Shown: piece after piece, positions 1 through 7,298 of the stretch | Numbering within the stretch: position 1 is the stretch's first letter | How the letters are laid out: each line of letters opens with the position of its first letter | Source of the DNA: Streptomyces sp. NK08204 | GTDB lineage: Bacteria; Actinomycetota; Actinomycetes; Streptomycetales; Streptomycetaceae | Direction: 5' to 3' | Assembly (NCBI RefSeq): GCF_020400585.1 | Contig: NZ_JAINVF010000012.1 | Span: forward strand, 62,001-126,000 | Length of the DNA stretch: 64,000 nucleotides | Made by a program: the position numbers and the translations under genes | Notes under the pieces: generated by a model | What the model was told of the DNA's origin: nothing | Seen by the model: only the letters and a program-made list of their open reading frames with translations | Databases searched by the model: none

Positions 1-154
1 CTTCGACGATGTGCGACGCGTCGGAGCGGTCCTTGCCGACCACCGCGTGCGTCGCCGTGCGCTTTCCCTTGGTCTGCGCGACCCAGTCGTCGATGAGCCG
101 GTTCATCTCGTCCAGCCGGCTGGTCCTGCACTCGATGAGCTGTACGAAGGTCAT
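1..154 (-). CDS. Conserved hypothetical protein, N-terminal part only
   Basis: The gene runs off the left edge, so only the first 51 residues are visible, beginning MTFVQLIECRTSRLDEMNRL. The ATG at 154 is preceded by a good ribosome binding site (GGGAGG about six bases upstream on the minus strand). The style of the N-terminus recalls small cytoplasmic proteins of the dimeric alpha/beta barrel (antibiotic biosynthesis monooxygenase-like) kind common in Streptomyces, but no catalytic residue can be checked in this fragment. It is followed on the same strand, after about 75 bases, by the SDR gene. The start is firm and the family is tentative. Confidence 0.7.
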   Translation of the reverse strand, partial: MTFVQLIECRTSRLDEMNRLIDDWVAQTKGKRTATHAVVGKDRSDASHIVE

Positions 155-228
155 GACGCCACCTCCCGGCCTCCTGGCCCGGTTCCGTCAGCCCATTTTC
201 GCACCGGAACCACCGCGTCACCCGCCCG

Positions 229-1002
229 CTACCGCGGCCCGTACTTGCGCCCCGTCTTGGACGTGATCCCGCCCAGCAGCCCCCGCGGGGTCACCTTCAC
301 CAGGCCCATCAGCGCCTTGTAGCGGGGGTCGGGGATGGACAGCGTCCTGCCCCGCGCGAGGTCGGCCAGCGCCGCCGCGACCAGCTTGTCCGCGTCCAGC
401 CACATCCAGCCGGGGATGTTGTCCGTGCCCATACCGGCCCGCTGGTGGAACTCGGTGCGCACGAAGCCGGGGCACAGCGCCATCAGCCGCACCCCGCTGC
501 CCGCGAGGTCCCTCGCCGCGCCCTGCGTGAACTGCACGACCCACGCCTTGGAGGCGCCGTACGTCCCCCGGGGGACGAAGGCCGCCACCGAGGCCACGTT
601 CACCACTCCGCCGCGGCCACGCTCGCGCATCGCCTCGGCCGCCGCCGAGGTCAGCCTCAGCACGGCCTCGCAGTGCACCTTGAGCATCTTCAGCTCGTCC
701 GCCATCGACACCTCGAGATAGCGGCCCTTGTTGCCGAACCCGGCGTTGTTGACCAGCAGATCGACCGGGTCGCGGCGGTCGCCGACCCGCTCGGCCACCG
801 CCTCGATGCCCTTGTCCTCGGACAGGTCGGCGGTCAGCACCTCCGCCTCGATGCCGTGCCGGTCGTGCAGTTCCGTCGCCTGCTCGCGCAGTCGCCCGGT
901 GTCCCGCGCCACCAGGACGAGGTCATGCCCGTCGGCCGCCAGCCGCCGCGCGAACGCGGCACCGATCCCCGCTGTCGATCCCGTAATCAGAGCCGTTGTC
1001 AT
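229..1002 (-). CDS. SDR family NAD(P)-dependent oxidoreductase
   Basis: A 257-residue classical short-chain dehydrogenase/reductase. The Rossmann nucleotide-binding motif TGSTAGIG is at residues 7-14, NNAG at 85-88, the catalytic Ser near 138, and the Y-x-x-x-K pair as Y148/K152. The C-terminal part (LDADKLVAAALADLARGR and onwards) resembles the YqjQ/DltE-like SDR subgroup with a short C-terminal extension. The reaction should be reversible oxidation of an alcohol or ketone, but the substrate cannot be read from sequence. No Shine-Dalgarno site is visible. A TACCCT hexamer ends six bases before the ATG, so the mRNA may be leaderless. Nothing around it suggests a pathway. Confidence 0.93.
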   Translation of the reverse strand: MTTALITGSTAGIGAAFARRLAADGHDLVLVARDTGRLREQATELHDRHGIEAEVLTADLSEDKGIEAVAERVGDRRDPVDLLVNNAGFGNKGRYLEVSMADELKMLKVHCEAVLRLTSAAAEAMRERGRGGVVNVASVAAFVPRGTYGASKAWVVQFTQGAARDLAGSGVRLMALCPGFVRTEFHQRAGMGTDNIPGWMWLDADKLVAAALADLARGRTLSIPDPRYKALMGLVKVTPRGLLGGITSKTGRKYGPR

Positions 1003-1077
1003 GGCCCAAGGGTAGTGACCGGGACCGGCAGCGTCCGCTGTCCACGGCGCCCTCCCGAAGGGTGGAATGACGTCCGC

Positions 1078-1746
1078 TCAGCCGCCCTGCGCGGCCACGT
1101 ACCTGCGGGCCTTCGCCAGCGACTCGGGGTGCAGCGCCGCGCCCGCCACGAGCAGCTGGGGCAGCAGTTCCCGCTCGGTGGTGACCGCGCGGAACTCCAT
1201 CGCCACCGTCACCGAGTGCTCCGGCCGGTGCACGATCTCGATCGGGTCGCCCGCCTGTATCGAGCCCGGTTCGATCACCCGCAGGTAGGCACCCGTCGCG
1301 CCCTTTCGGGTGAACCTCTTCACCCAGCCCCGTTCGCCCAAGTGGCCCTGGAACGTGTTGCACGGGATGCGACCCGAGGTCACCTCCAGAACCACCTCGG
1401 AACCGATCCGCCAGCGTTCGCCGATCAGTGCCCCGGAGACGTCCAGACCCACCGTCGTGAGGTTCTCGCCGAAGCAGCCGTTGCCCAACGACCGGTCCAA
1501 CTCGCGCTCCCAGTCGTCGAGGTCCTCGCGTGCGAACGCGTACACCGCCTGGTCGTCCCCGCCGTGGTGCCGCAGGTGGCACACCGCGTCCCCGGCGACC
1601 CCGCTCCCGCCGACGCCCTTGGGCCCGGGGGCGGCCACCCGCACCGGACCGTCGACGGGCCGCTTGTCGATGCCGGTCAGGCCGTCCGGCTGCTCCGTGT
1701 ACGGCACCGGTCGCGGGCTGCCGAGATTGACCGAGAGAAGCTTCAT
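1078..1746 (-). CDS. MOSC domain-containing protein (YiiM-like)
   Basis: A 222-residue protein beginning MKLLSVNLGSPRPVPY. It has the MOSC hallmarks: a HHGGDDQAVYAF segment near residues 60-71 and GNGCFGENLTT at about 88-98 with the conserved Cys91. MOSC domains are related to the C-terminal domain of molybdenum cofactor sulfurases. YiiM-like members take part in molybdenum-dependent reduction of N-hydroxylated compounds, but the role of this one is not known. An upstream in-frame TTG at 1773 would add nine residues; the internal ATG is preferred because it starts the conserved MKLLSVN block. It is divergent from the LysR gene with 79 bases between them, which suggests possible co-regulation. 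Confidence 0.9.
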   Translation of the reverse strand: MKLLSVNLGSPRPVPYTEQPDGLTGIDKRPVDGPVRVAAPGPKGVGGSGVAGDAVCHLRHHGGDDQAVYAFAREDLDDWERELDRSLGNGCFGENLTTVGLDVSGALIGERWRIGSEVVLEVTSGRIPCNTFQGHLGERGWVKRFTRKGATGAYLRVIEPGSIQAGDPIEIVHRPEHSVTVAMEFRAVTTERELLPQLLVAGAALHPESLAKARRYVAAQGG

Positions 1747-1788
1747 GTACGCACCGTACGGGACCACCCTCAAAGAGTCGACGCATTA

Positions 1789-1826
1789 TTGGCCGCCGCA
1801 CCCAAGGCTGCCTTATGATTCTGGTG
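1789..1826 (+). promoter_or_regulatory. Predicted promoter of the LysR gene, probably leaderless
   Basis: TTGGCC (1789-1794) and TATGAT (1814-1819) are spaced by 19 bases. The -10 hexamer lies exactly where transcription would begin on the G of the GTG start codon at 1826, and no ribosome binding site is present. The motifs are visible; the leaderless reading is inference. Confidence 0.5.
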
Positions 1827-2725
1827 TGATCGAGGCCCGTCATCTCCGCGTCCTGCGCGCCGTCGCCACCACCGGCTCCTTCTCGGCGGCGGGACGGGAA
1901 CTGGGCTGCACCCAGCCCGCCGTCAGCCAGCAGATGAAGGCCCTGGAGGCCTCGGTCGGCACCCCCCTGCTGGTCCGCAGCGGCCGGGAGATGCGCCTCA
2001 CCCAGGCCGGCGAGGCCCTCGTACGGCACGCCTCCGGCATCCTGGCCGGGCTCACGGCCGCCGAGGAGGAGGTCGCCGCCATCGCGGGGCTGAGGGCCGG
2101 CCGGGTCCGGCTGGTCTCCTTCCCGAGCGGCAGTTCCACCCTGGTCCCCACCGCCCTGGCCGCCCTGCGCGCCGCCCATCCCGGCACCCGTGTCTCCCTG
2201 GAGGAGGCCGAGCCCCCGAGGTCGGTGGAGCTGCTGCGCGGCGGCGACTGCGACCTCGCGCTGGCCTTCCGCTACGAGGGCGCCGCGCTGGTCGAGGAGT
2301 GGGACGACCTCGTCGTACGGCCGCTGCTGACGGACCGCCTGGTCGCCCTGGTGCCCGAGCGCCACCGGCTTGCGCGCGCGGAGTCCGTCGCCGTCGCCGA
2401 CCTGGCGGAGGAGCCCTGGATCGCGGGCTGCCCGCGCTGTCGCGGCCAGCTGGTGGAGGCGTGCGCGAACGCCGGCTTCACCCCGCGCATCGACTTCGCC
2501 ACCGACGACTACCCGGCGGTGATCGGCCTGGTCCGCGCGGGTCTCGGGGTCGCCGTGCTGCCCCAGCTCGCGGTGGAGTCGGTACGGCCCACGGGAGTGC
2601 GGGCGGTGCGGCTGGAACCGGCGGTACGGCGGGAGATCGTCGCCCTCACCCTGCCCGACCTGGCACCGGTACCGGCCGTGGCGGCGACGCTGGAACAGCT
2701 GGCCCGGGCGGCCGGGCACGTGTAA
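1826..2725 (+). CDS. LysR family transcriptional regulator
   Basis: A 299-residue LysR-type regulator. The winged helix-turn-helix is at residues 1-60 (LRVLRAVATTGSFSAAGREL then TQPAVSQQMKALE), followed by the periplasmic-binding-protein-like effector domain from about residue 90 to 295. The effector domain contains a C-P-R-C pair in the segment IAGCPRCRGQLVEA, which is unusual but of unknown meaning. The start is GTG at 1826; there is no Shine-Dalgarno site, and a -10-like TATGAT sits twelve bases upstream, so the transcript is probably leaderless. It is divergent from the MOSC gene, which is its most likely target besides its own promoter. The effector is unknown. Confidence 0.93.
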   Translation: MIEARHLRVLRAVATTGSFSAAGRELGCTQPAVSQQMKALEASVGTPLLVRSGREMRLTQAGEALVRHASGILAGLTAAEEEVAAIAGLRAGRVRLVSFPSGSSTLVPTALAALRAAHPGTRVSLEEAEPPRSVELLRGGDCDLALAFRYEGAALVEEWDDLVVRPLLTDRLVALVPERHRLARAESVAVADLAEEPWIAGCPRCRGQLVEACANAGFTPRIDFATDDYPAVIGLVRAGLGVAVLPQLAVESVRPTGVRAVRLEPAVRREIVALTLPDLAPVPAVAATLEQLARAAGHV

Positions 2726-2726
2726 G

Positions 2727-2754
2727 GGCCCCACCGGGTCGGTGCGGGGCTCCA
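2727..2754. terminator. Hairpin between the converging LysR and whiD genes
   Basis: GGCCCCACC pairs with GGTGCGGGGCT, with a small bulge and loop, immediately after the LysR stop. It lies between two convergent genes and so probably ends transcription from both sides. No long T run follows, as is usual in Streptomyces. Confidence 0.5.
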
Positions 2755-2811
2755 CACAGTCATGGGCACGCGCGCGCGTGCCCAGGGGGGTGGAGTTGCA
2801 GAAACGTTCCT

Positions 2812-3141
2812 TCAGTCATCGGGGACGGCCTCCGCGCCAGTGGTCGTAGCCGACACCAGGCGGTTGCGTGCCCGTCCCATCAGCTCTTCGCGCTCGTCCT
2901 CGGTCAGGCCGCCCCACACGCCGTACGGCTCACGCACGGCCAGCGCGTGCGCCGCGCACTCCGCGCGGACGGGGCACCTCATGCACACCTCTTTGGCCGA
3001 GTTCTCGCGAGCGCTCCGAGCCGCCCCTCGCTCGCCCTCCGGGTGGAAGAAGAGCGAGCTGTCCACCCCGCGGCAGGCGGCCAGCAGCTGCCAGTCCCAC
3101 AGGTCTGCGTTCGGTCCGGGAAGGCGGGAGAAATCTGCCAT
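2812..3141 (-). CDS. whiD: WhiD, WhiB-family iron-sulfur regulator of spore maturation
   Basis: A 109-residue WhiB-like protein. Four cysteines at 23, 53, 56 and 62 (C-x29-C-x2-C-x5-C) are spaced to hold a nitric-oxide- and oxygen-sensitive 4Fe-4S cluster, and the family turn G-V-W-G-G is at 74-78 before a basic C-terminal DNA-contact tail. Wbl proteins act with the principal sigma factor. WhiD is needed for late spore maturation in S. coelicolor and lies beside bldM there, as here, which is why I choose WhiD rather than another Wbl paralogue. The start is ATG at 3141 with AAGGGG upstream; a GTG at 3183 would add 14 poorly conserved residues. It is the counterpart of M. tuberculosis whiB3. 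Confidence 0.93.
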   Translation of the reverse strand: MADFSRLPGPNADLWDWQLLAACRGVDSSLFFHPEGERGAARSARENSAKEVCMRCPVRAECAAHALAVREPYGVWGGLTEDEREELMGRARNRLVSATTTGAEAVPDD

Positions 3142-3370
3142 TACGTGACCCCTTGTAGCCGTTCTGAGCAGATACGGTGCCAACGACCGTACATCTCCGG
3201 TCTAAGGAGATGAAAATATGACTCATTGCGAATCTAGCCCCGGACACCGCGAAACGGGAAGAAAAGCGTCTGAACGGGGCATAGGTCGTGATGAAAAATT
3301 GAGGGTCCGTTGGGTATGTCTGCACCGTGTCGGGTCCCTCACATACGGTGCCGAAGACGGCATGCGGCCC

Positions 3371-3398
3371 CGTAACTCTTTCGAGTGACCGTCGTTGA
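3371..3398 (+). promoter_or_regulatory. Sigma-BldN type promoter of bldM
   Basis: CGTAAC at 3371-3376 and CGTTGA at 3393-3398 are separated by exactly 16 bases. This matches the sigma-BldN promoter described for bldM in S. coelicolor. Transcription would begin near 3405, giving a leader of about 118 bases before the bldM start. Confidence 0.85.
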
Positions 3399-3522
3399 GA
3401 GTGCGGAGGCGGTTGAAAACACAAGCGCTCGGGCAGGCGTCCGAGACGGTCGACCGCACAGGTGACGATTCCGTACCAGCCTGGAGGCTCAAGGTGACGC
3501 GCATCAGCTGCGGAGGGCGGTC

Positions 3523-4134
3523 ATGACATCCGTCCTCGTCTGCGACGACTCCCCGCTTGCCCGAGAGGCGCTGCGCCGCGCGGTCGCGACCGTGCCCGGC
3601 GTCGAGCGCGTGACGACGGCGGCCAACGGCGAGGAAGTCCTCCGCCGCTGGGGCGCCGACCGCTCCGACCTGATCCTTATGGACGTGCGCATGCCCGGTC
3701 TGGGCGGCGTCGAGACCGTGCGCCGGCTGCTGTCCGCCGACCCGGGCGCACGCATCATCATGCTCACCGTCGCCGAGGACCTCGATGGTGTGGCCCTCGC
3801 GGTCGCCGCCGGCGCCCGGGGCTACCTGCACAAGGACGCCTCTCGCGCGGAACTGCGCGCCACGGTGACGCAGGCCCTCGCCGACCCGACCTGGCGACTC
3901 GCCCCGCGCCGTCTGCGATCGGCCGAGATGGGCGCCGCGCCCACGCTCACCGCGCGTGAGATCCAGGTGCTGGAGGGCATGAGCCACGGCCGGTCCAACG
4001 CCGAGATCGGCCGGGAGCTGTTCCTCTCCGAGGACACCGTCAAGACGCACGCCCGCCGCCTGTTCAAGAAGCTCGGCGCCTCGGACCGGGCCCACGCGGT
4101 GGCGCTCGGCTTCCGCTGGGGACTGGTCCGGTAG
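3523..4134 (+). CDS. bldM: BldM, orphan NarL/FixJ-type response regulator controlling development
   Basis: A 203-residue receiver plus LuxR-type HTH protein. The acidic pocket is D8/D9 (VCDDS), the phosphoacceptor position is D54 (LILMDVRMPG), and the C-terminal HTH (LTAREIQVLEGMSHGRSNAEI through VKTHARRLFKKLG) spans about 140-195. BldM is needed for aerial hyphae and sporulation. It acts as a homodimer on early genes and as a heterodimer with WhiI on late ones, and works without phosphorylation. No histidine kinase gene is adjacent. ATG at 3523 has GGAGG at 3512-3516. Expression from the sigma-BldN promoter at 3371-3398 is expected. Recognition rests on sequence, length and the whiD neighbour. 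Confidence 0.96.
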   Translation: MTSVLVCDDSPLAREALRRAVATVPGVERVTTAANGEEVLRRWGADRSDLILMDVRMPGLGGVETVRRLLSADPGARIIMLTVAEDLDGVALAVAAGARGYLHKDASRAELRATVTQALADPTWRLAPRRLRSAEMGAAPTLTAREIQVLEGMSHGRSNAEIGRELFLSEDTVKTHARRLFKKLGASDRAHAVALGFRWGLVR

Positions 4135-4848
4135 GGAGTGCGCCGCGGCGGGCCAGTGGTCCGCCGACCGGGTTCCCCCGCCTGCCGTGGCGCGGGCGGG
4201 GCCGGCCGTCCCGGAACCCCGGGTCAGCCGGACCGGAAGCCGGACCGGAAGCCGGACAGGGTCACGGACGGTGCCGGGTGTGCTCCCGCCGTCCGCGCGG
4301 AGTGCGCGGGAAGCGGTCTGTCCTGCGCTACCCGGTGGGTCGGCGGGCCCGGGGCGTCGGCGGGCATCGGTCCGCCGGGGGCGGCCTGGCCCTGCCGAAG
4401 ACATCGCTGTGCCGGAAGGCATCGCTGTGCCGCGAGGCGTGGCCTGGGCGGCTGACACCGCTTTGCCAAGTGGCCAAGCGGCGAGGGCCGAGGGGGCGCG
4501 AGGCGTGAACGGGCGTGAGGGGTGGCCCTCCTCACGCGGGCCGTGAGCGGTGCGCCCCTGCGCTGTCTGAGCCCCAGCAGTTGTCGCGCGAATCCCGGCT
4601 GTTTCCGGGCACCCCCGGCGCCTTCCCGTGGACGCCGACCACCGGTCTGACCTGCTGCGTTGCGTCCCCGATCGGTGCGCGGACCCGCCATGCGGCGTCC
4701 CGCGGCCTCCTCCCGGAGCGCGGGGCGCGGGCGCCGCGCACGACGGCCCGCCGGACGGCCGATGCTTGTTTCGGCGCGGATGCCGCATCCTTGAGATGTG
4801 GAGTCTCTCGGGGACGAGTCGGTCGAGCGGAAGGGGAGGGCGCAGGGG
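4135..4848. other. About 700-base non-coding stretch between bldM and the sigma gene
   Basis: I find no convincing gene here. Open frames exist on both strands, but their translations are low-complexity Arg/Gly/Pro/Ala without recognisable motifs. There are short imperfect direct repeats, such as two copies of ACCGGAAGCCGG near 4231-4254 and two of CATCGCTGTGCCG near 4402-4432. It may hold the sigma gene promoter close to 4780-4830. Confidence 0.5.
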
Positions 4849-5526
4849 ATGAGTGCCGGCGCACCTGCTCATAACGCTTCGGTGCACAACCAAGAGCACG
4901 ATGCGACGGACCGGACGGCCGCAGGGCACCATGGACCGATGCGCGACGACGAGGCGGGCACGGCCCACGGAGCGATCGGTGCTCTCGTGCACCGCGCCGT
5001 CGACGGGGACGCGCAGGCCACGCACGATCTGCTCGCGCACGTCCACCCGCTGGCGCTGCGCTACTGCCGCACCCGGCTGTCCAGGCTGCCCGGCGACGCC
5101 CGCCACTTCGTGGAGGACCTCGCCCAGGAGGTCTGCGTCGCCGTCCTGCTCGCCCTGCCCCGCTACCGCGACACCGGCCGTCCCTTCGAGGCGTTCGTCT
5201 TCGCCATCGCCTCCCACAAGGTCGCCGACCTCCAGCGCGCCGCGATGCGCCACCCGGGCTCCACGGCAGTGCCGTCCGACGAGATGCCGGAGCGGCCCGA
5301 CGACTCCCTCGGACCCGAGGAGCGCGCCCTGCTCAGCAGCGACGCCGAGTGGGCCAAGAAGCTGCTCGCCAACCTCCCGGAGAACCAGCGCGAGCTGCTG
5401 CTGCTGCGCATCGCCGTGGGCCTGACCGCGGAGGAGACGGGACAAATGTTGGGAATGTCACCAGGGGCGGTCCGGGTCGCCCAGCACCGCGCCCTGAGCC
5501 GCCTGCGGGCGCTGGCCGAGCAGTAA
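4849..5526 (+). CDS. shbA: ECF-like RNA polymerase sigma factor, SigD/ShbA type
   Basis: A 225-residue sigma-70 family protein with region 2 (ALRYCRTRLSRLPGDARHFVEDLAQEVCVAVLLALPRY) and region 4 (LPENQRELLLLRIAVGLTAEETGQMLGMSPGAVRVAQHRALSRL), and without regions 1 and 3, so it belongs to the ECF-like group. The position between bldM and guaB matches M. tuberculosis sigD and, as I recall, the ShbA sigma factor that drives transcription of the principal sigma gene hrdB in S. griseus. The name rests on that memory and on synteny. The start is uncertain: ATG at 4849 has GGGGAGG nearby, while ATG at 4939 (MRDDEAG) would remove a low-complexity leader. No anti-sigma gene is adjacent. Confidence 0.85.
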   Translation: MSAGAPAHNASVHNQEHDATDRTAAGHHGPMRDDEAGTAHGAIGALVHRAVDGDAQATHDLLAHVHPLALRYCRTRLSRLPGDARHFVEDLAQEVCVAVLLALPRYRDTGRPFEAFVFAIASHKVADLQRAAMRHPGSTAVPSDEMPERPDDSLGPEERALLSSDAEWAKKLLANLPENQRELLLLRIAVGLTAEETGQMLGMSPGAVRVAQHRALSRLRALAEQ

Positions 5527-5655
5527 GAACGGGTGTTGGCGGGTGTTCCGTACGAACATACGAGGCCCGAAGTCACCCGCCGCCGTGGAATTTGCCAGCC
5601 ACGCTTCCCGTTAGCATGGACATCCGCACCGATCAAGGCCATTGGGGAAGGTGTC

Positions 5656-7161
5656 ATGACTGCCAACGTCGACGGAGTGCCCGGAAAATTCGCGACCCTC
5701 GGGCTGACCTACGACGACGTGCTGCTGCTGCCGGGCCCGTCGGACATGGCACCCGACGAGATCGACACCGCCTCGTACGTCTCCAAGAATGTGCGGGTCA
5801 ACATCCCGCTGCTGTCCGCCGCCATGGACAAGGTGACCGAGTCCCGCATGGCGATCGCGATGGCCCGCCAGGGCGGTGTCGGCGTCCTGCACCGCAACCT
5901 GTCCATCGAGGACCAGGCCAACCAGGTCGACCTGGTGAAGCGCTCCGAGTCCGGCATGGTCACCGACCCGATCACGATCCACCCGGACGCCACCCTCGCC
6001 GAGGCCGACGCGCTGTGCGCGAAGTTCCGCATCAGCGGCGTCCCGGTGACCGACGGCGACAAGAAGCTGCTCGGCATCGTCACCAACCGTGACATGGCCT
6101 TCGAGAGCGACCGCACCCGCCGTGTGCACGAGGTCATGACCCCGATGCCGCTGGTCACCGGCAAGGTCGGCATCTCCGGGCCGGAGGCCATGGAGCTGCT
6201 GCGCAAGCACAAGATCGAGAAGCTGCCGCTGGTCGACGACGCCGGTGTCCTCAAGGGCCTGATCACGGTCAAGGACTTCGTCAAGGCGGAGAAGTACCCG
6301 AACGCCGCCAAGGACGCCGAGGGCCGTCTGCTGGTCGGCGCGGCGGTCGGTGTGGCCGGTGACGCCTTCGAGCGCGCCCAGGCGCTGATCGAGGTCGGCG
6401 TCGACTTCATCGTCGTGGACACCGCGCACGGCCACTCCCGCCTGGTCGGCGACATGATCGCCAAGATCAAGTCGAACTCCTCGAACGTCGACGTCATCGG
6501 CGGCAACGTCGCCACGCGCGACGGCGCCCAGGCGCTGGTCGACGCGGGCGCCGACGGCATCAAGGTCGGCGTGGGCCCCGGCTCCATCTGCACCACCCGC
6601 GTGGTCGCCGGTGTCGGCGTCCCGCAGGTCACCGCGATCTACGAGGCCGCACTCGCCGCCAAGGAAGCCGGTGTCCCGGTGATCGGCGACGGCGGTCTGC
6701 AGTACTCCGGCGACATCGCCAAGGCCCTGGTCGCGGGCGCCGACACGGTGATGCTCGGCTCGCTGCTCGCGGGCTGCGAGGAGTCCCCGGGCGAGCTGCT
6801 GTTCATCAACGGCAAGCAGTTCAAGTCGTACCGCGGCATGGGCTCGCTCGGCGCCATGCAGACCCGCGGCGACCGCAGGTCGTTCTCCAAGGACCGCTAC
6901 TTCCAGGAGGGCGTCGCCTCCGACGAGCAGCTGATCCCCGAGGGCATCGAGGGCCAGGTGCCCTACCGCGGCCCGCTGTCCTCCGTCGTCCACCAGCTGG
7001 TCGGCGGTCTGCGCCAGTCGATGTTCTACGTCGGCGGCAGGACCGTCCCGGAGCTGCAGACCAACGGCCGGTTCGTGCGGATCACCTCGGCGGGCCTGAA
7101 GGAGAGCCACCCGCACGACATCCAGATGACGGTCGAGGCGCCGAACTACAGCAGGAAGTGA
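5656..7161 (+). CDS. guaB: Inosine-5'-monophosphate dehydrogenase
   Basis: A 501-residue IMP dehydrogenase that oxidises IMP to XMP with NAD+, the first committed step of GMP synthesis. The TIM barrel is split by two CBS domains (about residues 95-210). The catalytic loop reads G-P-G-S-I-C-T-T-R with the nucleophile Cys312, and the flap includes Y-R-G-M-G-S-L followed by F-Q-E-G. Length and motifs are standard. ATG at 5656 follows GGGGAAGG. TAGCAT at 5612-5617 could be a -10 element. It sits just upstream of guaB3, and guaA lies 25 kb further on. A 18-base direct repeat overlaps its stop codon. Confidence 0.98.
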   Translation: MTANVDGVPGKFATLGLTYDDVLLLPGPSDMAPDEIDTASYVSKNVRVNIPLLSAAMDKVTESRMAIAMARQGGVGVLHRNLSIEDQANQVDLVKRSESGMVTDPITIHPDATLAEADALCAKFRISGVPVTDGDKKLLGIVTNRDMAFESDRTRRVHEVMTPMPLVTGKVGISGPEAMELLRKHKIEKLPLVDDAGVLKGLITVKDFVKAEKYPNAAKDAEGRLLVGAAVGVAGDAFERAQALIEVGVDFIVVDTAHGHSRLVGDMIAKIKSNSSNVDVIGGNVATRDGAQALVDAGADGIKVGVGPGSICTTRVVAGVGVPQVTAIYEAALAAKEAGVPVIGDGGLQYSGDIAKALVAGADTVMLGSLLAGCEESPGELLFINGKQFKSYRGMGSLGAMQTRGDRRSFSKDRYFQEGVASDEQLIPEGIEGQVPYRGPLSSVVHQLVGGLRQSMFYVGGRTVPELQTNGRFVRITSAGLKESHPHDIQMTVEAPNYSRK

Positions 7162-7196
7162 CGCACACGCGCGGCGACAAGTGACGCACACGCGCG
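7156..7196 (+). repeat. 18-base direct repeat across the guaB stop codon
   Basis: AAGTGACGCACACGCGCG occurs at 7156-7173 and again at 7179-7196, a period of 23. The first copy contains the guaB TGA. The function is unknown and a small duplication is the simplest explanation. Confidence 0.8.
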
Positions 7197-7210
7197 TATG
7201 ACGGCCGTCG

Positions 7211-7240
7211 ACGGCGGCCCCGGGACTCCGGGGCCGCCGT
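7211..7240 (+). terminator. Hairpin terminator after guaB
   Basis: ACGGCGGCCCCGG (7211-7223) pairs with CCGGGGCCGCCGT (7228-7240) around a four-base loop and is followed by TGCC rather than a T run. The very stable stem is typical of Streptomyces terminators. It probably separates guaB from guaB3. Confidence 0.75.
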
Positions 7241-7298
7241 TGCCGTACCCGTCGGCGATACTGGAAGGCGCTGCAACGCATACGGAAAGGCCACCATC

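Noticed and set aside
4187..4546. A 119-codon frame downstream of bldM
   Set aside because: Low-complexity Arg/Gly/Pro composition with short DNA repeats and no motif; no ribosome binding site was seen.
3223..5445. A 740-codon minus-strand frame across bldM and the sigma gene
   Set aside because: It is antisense to two strongly conserved genes, and its translation is typical Arg/Gly/Pro/Ala shadow sequence. High GC keeps such frames open in this organism; the same applies to other long frames, for example 13875-16220, 15877-18834, 44485-47307 and 55146-57647 on the minus strand.
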